Shown here one piece after another: positions 26,286 through 34,815 of a stretch of 64,000 bases of DNA. The notes below the pieces were generated by a model that had not been told where the DNA came from, made no database searches, and worked only from the letters and a program-made list of their open reading frames with translations. The number at the start of each line of letters is the position of its first letter. Position 1 is the first letter of the stretch. The position numbers and the translations under genes are program-made. The stretch is taken from positions 1 through 64,000 of the forward strand of contig CAVYFY010000018.1 of NCBI GenBank assembly GCA_963767835.1. The letters are read 5' to 3'. The stretch comes from SIAQ01 sp963767835 (GTDB lineage: Bacteria; Planctomycetota; Planctomycetia; Gemmatales; Gemmataceae).

Positions 26286-27086
26286 ATGATCAATCACTCG
26301 CGTCGGCCTGGTTTCACCTTAATCGAGTTGCTGGTCGTCATCGCGATCATTGCGATTCTGATTGCGTTGCTGGTTCCGGCCGTGCAAAAAGTCCGCGAAG
26401 CGGCATCGCGCACGCAATGCATCAACAATCTCAAGCAGATCGGCATCGCTTCCCACAATTTTCACAGCACGTTCAAGTATTTTCAAAGCGACAACGCCGC
26501 GACCGCGCCACCGTATCCGTATCCCAACACGTGCTGGAATCTCCAGACGCTTGCCTACCTCGACCAACAAAACGCCGTGCTGGCCGGGAATGGCGATGGC
26601 GGCGGAAATGACGGAAGCGGCGGCGCCGGCGGCACGGGCTCGCTCGCCCCCGCCAACAACGGGAACATCCTGGTTCCCGTCTTCCTCTGCCCGAGTCGCG
26701 GGATTCGGGGAAATGGCCTGGACGACTACAACTACTTGCAGACCAACGGCGTTGTCCTCTACGGCGCACCGATCGGCGTTTCCCTGGTCCTCATCACCAA
26801 CGGCTCATCCAATACTGTCATGGTGTCCCACCTTAGCTGCAACCCCCTGGACTACGCCACTGGTCCCACGACCTGGTACGACTGCGCCCAACCATTATCG
26901 ACCGAGAGCGTGCCGGACAATCAAGTCACGCCGGGGCAGCCGGACCAATATTTCAGCTCGCCGCATCCCGATGGAAACATCGTCCTGTGCGCCGATGGCC
27001 ACGTGCAAACGATTCCTCACGCGTGGCTCACCGCCAACCCGAATGTCTGGATGTACCAGAACGACACGCCGCTGGAATTGCCATGA
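26286..27086 (+). CDS. DUF1559 pseudopilin-like protein
   Basis: A 266-residue protein with a type IV pilin-type N-terminus: basic leader, then GFTLIELLVVIAIIAILIAL with the Gly/Phe cleavage and methylation site. It is followed by PAVQKVREAASRTQCINNLK, the DUF1559 signature. The C-terminus has the family motif SSPHPDGNIVLCADGHVQ. These proteins are greatly expanded in planctomycetes and probably assemble in the envelope through a type II/IV-like system. The stop overlaps the next gene's ATG (27083), coupling it to the redoxin. Confidence 0.9.
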   Translation: MINHSRRPGFTLIELLVVIAIIAILIALLVPAVQKVREAASRTQCINNLKQIGIASHNFHSTFKYFQSDNAATAPPYPYPNTCWNLQTLAYLDQQNAVLAGNGDGGGNDGSGGAGGTGSLAPANNGNILVPVFLCPSRGIRGNGLDDYNYLQTNGVVLYGAPIGVSLVLITNGSSNTVMVSHLSCNPLDYATGPTTWYDCAQPLSTESVPDNQVTPGQPDQYFSSPHPDGNIVLCADGHVQTIPHAWLTANPNVWMYQNDTPLELP

Positions 27087-27790
27087 CGCTGCTGCATCGG
27101 ATTCCTGCTCTGCCGCTAAATGCGCCCCGCACGGCCGTGCTGCTAGCTCTGCTGGCATCCGGCCTTGTTCTGTTGGCGTGGACCGGATTACGGAAGTCGG
27201 CCCGGATGGACGAGACGGCGGCCCAGGCAAATCCGATGGTCCCGGCAGTGCAGCAGCCTGGATCGCTTCGAGAGATTCTGGCCCGTCCCGATTTCGTTCC
27301 AACCCATCATCACGCGCTGCTGGGGAAGCAGGCACCCAATTTCGAACTGGCCGATGCCGCGGGAAAAATCTGCAAGCTGGTGGAATTGCGCAACGGCCGG
27401 CAGATGGTTCTGATCTTTTACTACGGCTCGCATTGTATTCATTGCGCCCGGCATCTTGCCGAGATGAAGCGCGACTTGCCGCTCTTTGACGAGGTCGGCG
27501 CCCAGGTGGTTGCCGTCAGCCCCGATCCGCCGGAGTTGACGCGGCAACGGCCTCAGAAAGCCGGCCTCACGATCCTGTCCGATCCGGGAAACAAGGTGGC
27601 GGAAGTCTATGGCGTATTCAAGCCGACCAACGACGAGAGGATTGGAAACATCCGTCGCCACGGCACATTTATCATCGACCGCGACGGCATTATCCGCTGG
27701 GCCAACATCGGCGACGCGCCATTCCGCCGCAATTCCGCGTTGCTCTGCGAGCTGGCCAAGATGGAAGGATGCCTTCCGCCGTGCCGATGA
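27083..27790 (+). CDS. Membrane-anchored AhpC/TSA-type redoxin
   Basis: About 235 residues. An N-terminal hydrophobic helix (TAVLLALLASGLVLLAWTGL) anchors a thioredoxin-fold domain with LLGKQAPNFELADAAGK and the active-site region FYYGSHCIHCARHLAEM, a CxxC pair. Further family marks are VAVSPDPPELT, ILSDPGNKVAEVYGVF and TFIIDRDGIIRWANIG. It is probably a periplasmic thiol peroxidase or thiol-disulfide protein. The four-base overlap with the DUF1559 gene suggests it services that pseudopilin's Cys residues or is simply co-expressed. Confidence 0.75.
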   Translation: MTLLHRIPALPLNAPRTAVLLALLASGLVLLAWTGLRKSARMDETAAQANPMVPAVQQPGSLREILARPDFVPTHHHALLGKQAPNFELADAAGKICKLVELRNGRQMVLIFYYGSHCIHCARHLAEMKRDLPLFDEVGAQVVAVSPDPPELTRQRPQKAGLTILSDPGNKVAEVYGVFKPTNDERIGNIRRHGTFIIDRDGIIRWANIGDAPFRRNSALLCELAKMEGCLPPCR

Positions 27791-27825
27791 CTACCGGGAG
27801 CAACGCTTTGGCCCTCCAACACTCG

Positions 27826-28980
27826 TCACGTCTGCCGCGCCGCGATCAATCCCGCCAAAAAATTGACCGGGTTGCCCTGTGCTCGCGCCGCCTCCGCCAG
27901 CACGTCGTAGCGCTTGGTTCGCTGGATCAGTTCGACCAGGCTCGGGCAGGAGAGCCGGGCTTCTCCGAGTGGGGCCAGATATTTGCGCACGATCTCCAAC
28001 GCCTCCTGGTCGCGGCCCAGGCGCAATAGCAGGTTGACGAAGATTTCGGTCGGAAACGTGCCAGCGGTCTCTGGCGGATGCGCGTCGATCTTGGCCCGGA
28101 AGTGGGCGACGCCGCCTTCAATGTCTGCGCCGGTCAGGATCGCCAGGAATTTGTCGTAGTCGGCATACTGGTCCTCGAACGGCGGCTCCGATTGATAGCG
28201 AAAACGCGGCGACAGCTTCATGCCATAGGCGCACATCTCGCGGGCCAGCTCCAGCTCCTCGCATTGATTGAGTTGCGTCGCCATCTGCACCACCGCGTTC
28301 AGGTGCGATAAATCGATGTGGTAGAAGTCGTCGGCGAACAGCCAATCGCGGCCCGCCATGAGTTCGCGCACCGTCATGGCCGTCGGGGCAAAGTTCTGCT
28401 GCCGTTCGATCTCGGCCCGCAGCCGTTCGATGAGTTCGTGGTGCAAGGTGCGGATCAGCTTCCGGGTGCACTCGGCCCGGACCTCCGGCGTGATCGGCAG
28501 CTCTCCCCCCATAGCCGTGATCGCGCTGCAGATGCCGAAACGCTGGATCACCCAGTCGAAACCCTTGGTCGGCAAGACGCCCTGCTGGAACGCGATGTCA
28601 ATGATCGCTTGCGAGTCCATCGAATCGTCGAGCTGGAGCTTTTCGAGGGCTGCGGCCACGGGAGCCGGATCGCCGAGCATGCGGTAATAGCCCCAGGCTT
28701 GCGGGATCTGCCCGTCGGCCAAGTAGAGGGCGCCGACGGTGCGGGCGGCCTCGGCGATTCCCTCCTCAAATGGTTGGTGGGCGGCGGCGGGGAGATCCTG
28801 GTTGGAGCCGGTCGCGATCGGCGAGACGCCCAGCTCGAATCGCTTCTTCATCAGCAGGGCATAGAAGAGGCCCGCGTAATCCTTGCGGGATTTCAGCTCG
28901 GCGCAGAGCTTTTCAATGGCGGCGGCGGGGCCGGCGGTTTGGACGGTTTGTTCCAGTTGATCGAAGAGGGCCGATTCCAT
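27826..28980 (-). CDS. TPR-like hypothetical protein
   Basis: About 384 residues, all-helical by appearance, no signal peptide or membrane segment. Repeated helix pairs such as GALYLADGQIPQAWGYYRML and LLLRLGRDQEALEIVRKYL look like degenerate tetratricopeptide repeats. No catalytic motif is visible. The ATG at 28980 (MESALFDQLEQ) is preferred. An ATG at 29016 adds a Pro-rich leader, and neither has a strong ribosome site. It is a scaffold-type protein of unknown role, divergent from the barrel gene. Confidence 0.6.
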   Translation of the reverse strand: MESALFDQLEQTVQTAGPAAAIEKLCAELKSRKDYAGLFYALLMKKRFELGVSPIATGSNQDLPAAAHQPFEEGIAEAARTVGALYLADGQIPQAWGYYRMLGDPAPVAAALEKLQLDDSMDSQAIIDIAFQQGVLPTKGFDWVIQRFGICSAITAMGGELPITPEVRAECTRKLIRTLHHELIERLRAEIERQQNFAPTAMTVRELMAGRDWLFADDFYHIDLSHLNAVVQMATQLNQCEELELAREMCAYGMKLSPRFRYQSEPPFEDQYADYDKFLAILTGADIEGGVAHFRAKIDAHPPETAGTFPTEIFVNLLLRLGRDQEALEIVRKYLAPLGEARLSCPSLVELIQRTKRYDVLAEAARAQGNPVNFLAGLIAARQT

Positions 28981-29206
28981 CGGTGGAGGTTCTTTCTGGT
29001 AGGGAGGGGGCTGCATTCAGTTTAGCGTGGCCTCGGATATGTTCAATTGGGCGTTAAAATCGGCATCATCGGCGCGGTGAGCAAATCCGTTCAAGTTTGC
29101 CAAGGTGAATCTCGATACTATAGAAGACTCCTTGGCGAACGGCTGGCAGGGATTGCCGGAGCTCTCTCCTTCGCGAGGTCAGCGCGAAATACCAAGGTAG
29201 CGACTC

Positions 29207-30799
29207 ATGATTGCAAGTCTGCTCGTCGGACTCGCCCTTTGCATGGGCCAAACCGAACGTCCAAGGTTGGGCACGCCGTTGGTTCTGCCCGACCCCGTCG
29301 CACAAGCACCGGCGCCTCCGGAGCAACCGAAGGCCGATCCGCCCAAGGCGAAGGAAAAAGGCGACGCAAAGGCAAACGGCAGCAAAGACAGCAAGGATAA
29401 CGGCGACGCCAAGGAGCCCGAACCGAGCCGGGGATTCTTTCACGCCATCTGGAAAACCTATTGCGACGATTTCTTCCCGAAAAAGAAGGATGACGACAAG
29501 AGCGAGCCAGAGCCCGAGCCAGAACGCCGCGCGTTGCCCTCCCCCTGGAGCTCGCCCCCCTTCCCAGGAAGTGAATTCCAGGGGTATCCTCTGATCGGCG
29601 TCCCCAAGAACGCCGCCCTCGATTCCTATCCGCTGATGCAAGGGCTTTACGCCACTCCTTGGGGCGACGCGATCAAGGACAGCGGCGTCAAGGTCTACGG
29701 CTGGGTCACCGCCTCCGGCAATTTCAGTAATGCCACGTTTGCCAACTCGCCGACTTCCTACTGGCTCAAGCCGAATTCCTTTCAGCTCGATCAACTGGTC
29801 CTACGTTTCGAGCGCGAGGCCGACACCGTGCAGACCGATCACATGGACTGGGGATTCCGCTCCACCAGCGTTTATGGAGAAGATTATCGCTACACGACCG
29901 CGGGAGGCTGGTTCAGCAATCAGTTGCTCAGGAACAATCAACTTTACGGCTACGATCCGATCGAGCAGTATTTGGACCTGTATATCCCGTGGGTCGCAGA
30001 AGGCATGGTGATACGCGTGGGCCGATACGTCGCCTGCCCGGATATCGAAACGCAGCTCGCGCCGGACAATTACCTGGGCAGCCATTCGATCCTGTTCACC
30101 TACGACACCTACACGCAAAGCGGCGTGATGGTGACGCTCCGCCCGCAGCAGCAATGGCTGATGCAGATCGGCATCAACTGCGGCGACGACATGGCCCCCT
30201 GGTATCCCGGCGCCACCGTGAGTCTCTTCCTCGGCCTGCGCTGGGTGTCCCCGGATAACAATGACGCCATCTATGCCTGCCTCAATCAATTCGACAACGC
30301 TGAGTTCCGCCACTTCGACGTGGACGGCCAAGCGGCGGGCCATGACAACTACAACTACTTCGTGGCGACCTGGGAACACCGCTTCAGCGCGGACATCCAT
30401 ACCAAGACCGAAGCCTATTTCATGTGGGAACGCGATGCGGAACTGGGTGGCACGCCGATCATCGGACCCTCGGAATCCTTCGCCCCCGCCGGCAGCGACA
30501 ATACGCTCATTCCCGGCTGGTCCCACGCCTGGGGCATCCTCAACTACACCATGTTCGCCATGTCGCAGAACGATTACCTCACGCTGCGCAACGAATTCTA
30601 CCGCGACGAGACCGGCTTCCGCACCGGCTTCCGCGGCGATTACACCAGCCACACCATCGGCTGGAGCCACAACTTCAACTCGGTCTTTCAGGTCCGGCCC
30701 GAACTCGGCTACTACCGCAACTGGAGCGAGCCCGCCTTCGATCTCGGCACCAAGCGCGGCTTGCTCATGGGCGGCTTCGACGTGACCTGGCGGTTCTAA
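29207..30799 (+). CDS. BBP2-type outer-membrane beta-barrel protein
   Basis: A 530-residue protein with a short signal peptide (MIASLLVGLALCMGQ). A low-complexity Lys/Asp/Glu/Pro linker (about 35-115) comes next, then a long beta-barrel: VKVYGWVTASGNFSNATF, VGRYVACPDIETQLAPDN, FLGLRWVSPDNNDA, YYRNWSEPAFDLGTKRG and the terminal GFDVTWRF ending in Phe. The match is to planctomycete BBP2-family barrels, presumed porins. The charged linker may span the periplasm. It is monocistronic by spacing. Confidence 0.75.
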   Translation: MIASLLVGLALCMGQTERPRLGTPLVLPDPVAQAPAPPEQPKADPPKAKEKGDAKANGSKDSKDNGDAKEPEPSRGFFHAIWKTYCDDFFPKKKDDDKSEPEPEPERRALPSPWSSPPFPGSEFQGYPLIGVPKNAALDSYPLMQGLYATPWGDAIKDSGVKVYGWVTASGNFSNATFANSPTSYWLKPNSFQLDQLVLRFEREADTVQTDHMDWGFRSTSVYGEDYRYTTAGGWFSNQLLRNNQLYGYDPIEQYLDLYIPWVAEGMVIRVGRYVACPDIETQLAPDNYLGSHSILFTYDTYTQSGVMVTLRPQQQWLMQIGINCGDDMAPWYPGATVSLFLGLRWVSPDNNDAIYACLNQFDNAEFRHFDVDGQAAGHDNYNYFVATWEHRFSADIHTKTEAYFMWERDAELGGTPIIGPSESFAPAGSDNTLIPGWSHAWGILNYTMFAMSQNDYLTLRNEFYRDETGFRTGFRGDYTSHTIGWSHNFNSVFQVRPELGYYRNWSEPAFDLGTKRGLLMGGFDVTWRF

Positions 30800-30854
30800 T
30801 CAACTTTCGACGATTCGTTCATGTTCGATTCAATGGAGAAAGGCGGGCCGCGAT

Positions 30855-31073
30855 ATGGATTGGCTGACGGCGTTTGGTCTGTTTGCCGTGGCTTCCATGC
30901 TCATTTTCTATGCCCTTGAAAAGCGCAGCCGGTGGTTCATTCTCGCTTTCGCTGGTGCGTGCTTGCTGGCCTCGCTTTACGGCTTCTTACAGGGTGCGTG
31001 GCCATTCGGAGTGGTGGAAGCGGTCTGGTCGCTCGTTGCGTTCCGCCGCTGGTTGGCTGAGGATGGAAAATGA
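30855..31073 (+). CDS. Small two-helix membrane protein
   Basis: A 72-residue protein with two hydrophobic helices (LTAFGLFAVASMLIFYAL and WFILAFAGACLLASLYGFL) and the conserved ending EAVWSLVAFRRWL. Similar short proteins occur widely in bacteria with no known function. Its ATG follows a purine-rich GAGAAAGG at a wide spacing. It is convergent with rex, 13 bp away. Confidence 0.65.
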   Translation: MDWLTAFGLFAVASMLIFYALEKRSRWFILAFAGACLLASLYGFLQGAWPFGVVEAVWSLVAFRRWLAEDGK

Positions 31074-31086
31074 CGCGGCCGGACAT

Positions 31087-31758
31087 TTACACGGCATCAT
31101 GCTTGGCGAGATGAACCAAGAACGCGAGCTGCTCCAGCTGCACGGCCAGATCGACAGCGACCAGACTGATGTGCGGCGGCAGCTTGAGCATGACGGGCGC
31201 GAAATTCAATATGCCTTTGATGCCGGCGGCAACGAGATCGTCGGCGACTTGCTGGGCGGTGTCGGCGGGGACGGCCAGGACGGCGAGCGTTGCCCCCGTG
31301 CCCGCGATCACCTCGGCCAGCTTTTCGGGGGCTTGCACGGTTAGGCCTTCGACCTCCTGGCCGATCTTGTTCGGGTCGGCATCGAACAAGCCGACGAATT
31401 TGAAGCCTTGCTGGGCGAAGCCGTGATAGCGGAGAAGTGCCCGCGCCAGGTTGCCGGCGCCGAGCACAATGGCGGACCAGGCGTGGTCCACGCCGAGGCG
31501 ATGACGCAGGGCGGCAATGAGTTCCTGGGTGTGATAGCCGATGCCCGGTTGGCCAAGGTTGCCCAGATAGGCGAGATCCTTGCGAACCTGAGCGTCATTG
31601 ATGCCAAGAACCTCGCCAAGCTGACTGGAGGAGACGACGAACATACCTTCCTGATTCCAGCGTTGCAAATGGCGCAAGTACAGGCTGAAACGCTGCACGC
31701 TGGCACGCGAGAGCCTGGTTTCGCTGCCGTTACCGGACGCTCCGTCGTTCTTGCTCAT
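31087..31758 (-). CDS. rex: Rex redox-sensing transcriptional repressor
   Basis: About 223 residues from the ATG at 31758. The N-terminal winged helix has LSRASVQRFSLYLRHLQRW and LGINDAQVRKDLAYLGNLGQ with PGIGYHTQEL. The Rossmann domain has IVLGAGNLARALLRYHGF and FKFVGLFDADPNKIG, then LAVLAVPADTAQQVADDLV and GILNFAPVMLKLP. Rex binds its operator when the NADH/NAD+ ratio is low and represses fermentation and respiration genes. No clear Rex operator was looked up in this window. Candidate targets nearby are the redox genes, including korAB and the alcohol dehydrogenase. Confidence 0.9.
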   Translation of the reverse strand: MSKNDGASGNGSETRLSRASVQRFSLYLRHLQRWNQEGMFVVSSSQLGEVLGINDAQVRKDLAYLGNLGQPGIGYHTQELIAALRHRLGVDHAWSAIVLGAGNLARALLRYHGFAQQGFKFVGLFDADPNKIGQEVEGLTVQAPEKLAEVIAGTGATLAVLAVPADTAQQVADDLVAAGIKGILNFAPVMLKLPPHISLVAVDLAVQLEQLAFLVHLAKHDAV

Positions 31759-31839
31759 GCTCGCATCCCCGAATGGCTCCCTGCGACGCCGCTGCCGCAT
31801 TATTGCACAAAGTTGACAATTGCGGAATGGATTTGCGAA

Positions 31840-32259
31840 TCAGTTGCGGCCGATAAGCCAATGGTACATGCAGAACAAGAACATGCACGAGAACACTCCT
31901 ACGAAGATATACGTACCGAGCCGGGCCGAGCGCCCGCATTCGCCGCACAAGCCGCCGGGCCCTTTGTGCTCCTGGCAGAACGGGCTTTGGCAGTTGTGGC
32001 ACACGGCCCGCGTCAATCCCTGGCACGCATAACACGCCGGCGGCTGATATTCCTGCGCCTGCTGCGGCCGCCACCAGCCTGGCTTCTTCATGATGTCGAA
32101 CGGCGTCTCCGAGATGCGATTTCCCCCCGGATCGCCCGCCGCAATCGAAGTCGTGCAGCGATTGCAATTATCATCCTTGCCGCCGTGCTCCGCGCATAGC
32201 AACGCCCCGCAGTTGTAACACCGCGTAACCGCTTCAGCTTCGCAGCGATGGCAATTCAT
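31840..32259 (-). CDS. B-box/zinc-ribbon protein with C-terminal membrane helix
   Basis: A 139-residue protein. Two Cys/His clusters, CHRCEAEAVTRCYNCGALLC with AEHGG, and CYACQGLTRAVCHNCQSPFC with QEHKG, resemble B-box-type zinc fingers. The C-terminus TYIFVGVFSCMFLFCMYHWL is a membrane helix. It is probably a small inner-membrane zinc protein of unknown role. It lies 23 bp downstream of the flavin reductase start region on the same strand order. Confidence 0.65.
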   Translation of the reverse strand: MNCHRCEAEAVTRCYNCGALLCAEHGGKDDNCNRCTTSIAAGDPGGNRISETPFDIMKKPGWWRPQQAQEYQPPACYACQGLTRAVCHNCQSPFCQEHKGPGGLCGECGRSARLGTYIFVGVFSCMFLFCMYHWLIGRN

Positions 32260-32282
32260 ATCGGTGAGGGGCGAATACCACG

Positions 32283-32768
32283 TTAATAATGCAGCCCGTT
32301 CTTGCGTATGTGCACCATCGGTTGGCCTTCTTCGAGCATGGCGCCACCGGTGACTTTCCCGATGTAGAGATCGTGATCGCCGGTCGGCACGCAGGAAACG
32401 ACGCGGAGGAACAGGTACGCGTGCGCTTCGGTCAGGATCGGGCCGTGCGGCTCGGCGCGGATGATGTCAATCTCCTGGAAGGCGTCGTCCGTCAGCGCGA
32501 AGCCCTTGCCAAAATGGGCGATCATGTCGGTTTGATTCGCTTCCAGGATGTTGAGCGTGGCAACGGCATCCGTGGGCAGCAGGTTCGCGATGGGCCGGCC
32601 GCGCTGAACGGCGAACGTGACCAGCGGCGGCTGGAACGAGCATTGCTGTACCCAGCTGGCGAGCATGCCCGTCTCGACCCCGGCGCGTGCCAGCGTGAGG
32701 ATGAAGATGCCGCTCGGAACGCGCCCGAGCGCGGCAGCCAGATTTTTGTGCGGATCGCCGGTGTGCAT
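32283..32768 (-). CDS. Flavin reductase family protein
   Basis: A 161-residue FMN-binding split-barrel protein. Family features are ALGRVPSGIFILTLA near the start, WVQQCSFQPPLVTFAVQRGR, LNILEANQTDMIAHFGKGF and DHDLYIGKVTGG. Members reduce FMN with NAD(P)H or act as FMN-binding oxidoreductases. It starts 3 bp after the stop of the TlpA-like gene, so the two form an operon. Confidence 0.8.
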   Translation of the reverse strand: MHTGDPHKNLAAALGRVPSGIFILTLARAGVETGMLASWVQQCSFQPPLVTFAVQRGRPIANLLPTDAVATLNILEANQTDMIAHFGKGFALTDDAFQEIDIIRAEPHGPILTEAHAYLFLRVVSCVPTGDHDLYIGKVTGGAMLEEGQPMVHIRKNGLHY

Positions 32769-32771
32769 GGA

Positions 32772-33287
32772 TTATTTCTCGCTCAGCATGCGTGCCACGG
32801 CCTTCATCACGTCCGGCTCATAATCCTTGGGGTTCTTTTCATAGTCGGACGCCCGGAATCGCTGCCATTTGCCCCGCCGATCAAATACGTATGCGAATGG
32901 CAGCCCCTTCGCCTCGAATTTCTGGGTCCACATTTCGCTTGGCTCATCCAGAAGCAGGTTTCGCAACGGCGATTGCAACTCGGCCATGATTTCGCTAGCC
33001 CGAGCGATCCTCGCCATTGGATCGACGCAGACGGTGATGACAACAAGTCCCTCGTCCGCGTGTTTCTTTTGCAACTCGATATAGTGGGGCAGGGCCTCCC
33101 TGCACGGGCCGCAGCCAATCATCCAGAAATCGACGACGACGACTTTGCCGCGATTCTTGAGGATTTCCTGCTTGAGCCCGTCGTACTTGACGGGCGTTAG
33201 CATGACTTTTTTATCCTGGGCCGGGCCGGCGGAGACGTATAAGCCGGCCAGGACGCCGAGCGCGAGCAAGCATCGAACTGCGGTCAT
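32772..33287 (-). CDS. TlpA-like exported thioredoxin-fold protein
   Basis: About 171 residues from the ATG at 33287, which has GGAGG 9 nt upstream. The signal peptide is MTAVRCLLALGVLAGLYVSA. The redox site is FWMIGCGPCREALPHY (CGPC, with the usual Trp shifted). VDPMARIARASEIM and GLPFAYVFDRRGKW complete the TlpA/ResA fold. It would reduce disulfides or support cytochrome c maturation outside the cytoplasm. It is the first gene of a pair with the flavin reductase. Confidence 0.8.
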   Translation of the reverse strand: MTAVRCLLALGVLAGLYVSAGPAQDKKVMLTPVKYDGLKQEILKNRGKVVVVDFWMIGCGPCREALPHYIELQKKHADEGLVVITVCVDPMARIARASEIMAELQSPLRNLLLDEPSEMWTQKFEAKGLPFAYVFDRRGKWQRFRASDYEKNPKDYEPDVMKAVARMLSEK

Positions 33288-33331
33288 GATTGAATGCCTC
33301 CGCAATACCAGTTTTCGTTATGCTGCCTCAA

Positions 33332-33382
33332 TATCAACCTGCAGCGCAAGCGCAGCCCTCGCTAGCGCTGCGGGTTGGTATA
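33332..33382. repeat. Palindromic repeat ATACCAACCCG family, copy 2
   Basis: The left arm tatcaacctgcagcgc (33332-33347) pairs imperfectly with gcgctgcgggttggtata (33365-33382). The loop contains cagccctcgcta, as in the copy at 18924-18985. Confidence 0.7.
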
Positions 33383-33424
33383 CCACCGTCATCCTACCGG
33401 ATCGACCCGGAAATCTCCAAGAGA

Positions 33425-34123
33425 TCATGGCGGCGCCGTGATGCGATAGAGCGTGCCCTTGACGCGGATGCCGCCCGGTTCGCCGGCGCGCATCATTTTC
33501 GTCGTGTGCGGCAATCCCTCGGTTTGCAGGGCCGCGCGAAAAGCGTGGCAAGGCATGCGGTCCACGTCGGTGAGCAAACACAGACCGCCGGGCGCGAGCA
33601 CTTTGCGGACAAAGGCGATCAACGGGGCGACGTTGCGCATCTCGTAGATCAAGTCGGCGGCCAGGATCACCGGCGCCCGCAGATCATCGGGCGGAGCGCG
33701 CCAATCCAGTTGCATGGTGCGGAAGTTATCGCAACCATTGAGCCGGGCGTTGTCGGCGGCGAAGCGCAACGCGCAGGCGTCATAATCGGTGAACAGCACG
33801 TTCAGCCCCATGGTCATGGCGACGATGCCGGGCAGGCCGAGCCCGCAGCCGATTTCCAGCGCCTCGGTCCCCGGCGTCCACGGTTCGTGCAGGATCGCCT
33901 TGGCCAGCATGCGCGACGCGGGCCAAAGGTCGGCCCAGTACGGCATGTATTCGTCCCTGGCAAAGGCGTCGTGCACCGCCGGCACGTTCATCAATCGGTC
34001 CGATTCGCCGGGGTGATCCAACAAAAAAGTCCGACCCTCGACGATGACCGTCTCGCGCACGATCGGCCCAAGATGATCGAGCACCGCTTCCGGCCGCGGC
34101 GCGGGATAAAGTTCCTGTTGCAT
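33425..34123 (-). CDS. SAM-dependent methyltransferase (METTL/NNMT-like)
   Basis: About 232 residues from the ATG at 34123. Motif I is ALEIGCGLGLPGIVAM. Upstream is MPYWADLWPASRMLA and downstream LFTDYDACALRFAADNARL and VILAADLIYEMRNVAPL. This order is typical of the FAM86/METTL-type protein methyltransferases. The target is unknown. It is divergent from the CBS gene; a palindromic repeat (34143-34230) occupies the gap. Confidence 0.75.
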   Translation of the reverse strand: MQQELYPAPRPEAVLDHLGPIVRETVIVEGRTFLLDHPGESDRLMNVPAVHDAFARDEYMPYWADLWPASRMLAKAILHEPWTPGTEALEIGCGLGLPGIVAMTMGLNVLFTDYDACALRFAADNARLNGCDNFRTMQLDWRAPPDDLRAPVILAADLIYEMRNVAPLIAFVRKVLAPGGLCLLTDVDRMPCHAFRAALQTEGLPHTTKMMRAGEPGGIRVKGTLYRITAPP

Positions 34124-34142
34124 GGCGTGGTTTTTATAGGAA

Positions 34143-34230
34143 AGCAGGCAGCAGGTAGCAGACAGCACGCAGCGGCGCCACTTGTCCCGCCTGCTGCCTA
34201 CTGCCCACTACCTGCTACCCGCTGCCTGCT
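34143..34230. repeat. AGCAGGCAGCAG palindromic repeat, copy 1
   Basis: The arms agcaggcagcaggtagca (34143-34160) and tgctacccgctgcctgct (34213-34230) pair with one mismatch. The same family recurs at 48738-48882. Confidence 0.75.
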
Positions 34231-34270
34231 CCCTCTTGCCGCCTTTACCTGGAACATCGACAATAACCGC

Positions 34271-34738
34271 ATGGATCTGGCACGCAATCTGAAAAGCGAA
34301 ACCGTGGCTCGGCTCTATCCCAGCCAGCCCTGGCTGGTGCAAGTCGGGCAGCCGGTTGCCGACGCGGTCAAATTGATGCGTGAGAAGAAGGTCGGCTGCG
34401 TGCTGGTGTGCGATCCGCAGCGGCGCATCGTCGGCATCTTCACCGAGCGCGATCTTTTGCGGCGCGTGCTGGCCCAGAGCAAACCGCTCGAGGTGCCGAT
34501 GCGCGACTGCATGACCCCCGACCCGATTAGCGTGCGGCCCCAGGATTCCATTAGTTGCGCGATCAAGCGGATGCAAAAAGGGGGCTATCGCCATCTGCCC
34601 GTGGTGATCGACGGCAAGCCAGTGGGAATCTTGTCGGTCAAGCGGATCGTGCATTATCTTGTGGAGCATTTTCCTGGGATGGTGTACAACCTGCCGCCGC
34701 ATGCGCCGCCGTCCCAGCCGCGCCGGGAAGGTGCTTGA
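34271..34738 (+). CDS. CBS-domain pair protein upstream of korA
   Basis: About 155 residues, two CBS domains: QPVADAVKLMREKKVGCVLV with GIFTERDLLRRVL, and SISCAIKRMQKGGYRHLPVV with GKPVGILSVKRIVHYLVEHF. CBS pairs bind adenine nucleotides. It lies just upstream of korA on the same strand and is a paralogue of the CBS protein at 37878, after korB. A regulatory role for energy state on the oxidoreductase is inferred. Confidence 0.8.
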   Translation: MDLARNLKSETVARLYPSQPWLVQVGQPVADAVKLMREKKVGCVLVCDPQRRIVGIFTERDLLRRVLAQSKPLEVPMRDCMTPDPISVRPQDSISCAIKRMQKGGYRHLPVVIDGKPVGILSVKRIVHYLVEHFPGMVYNLPPHAPPSQPRREGA

Positions 34739-34815
34739 GCGAGCTTTTGTTCCCTCGCAGCGCGCGGGAACGAGAAAAAATGAGAGAAAAAAAGATTACC
34801 AGGAATCCTTCCGCG

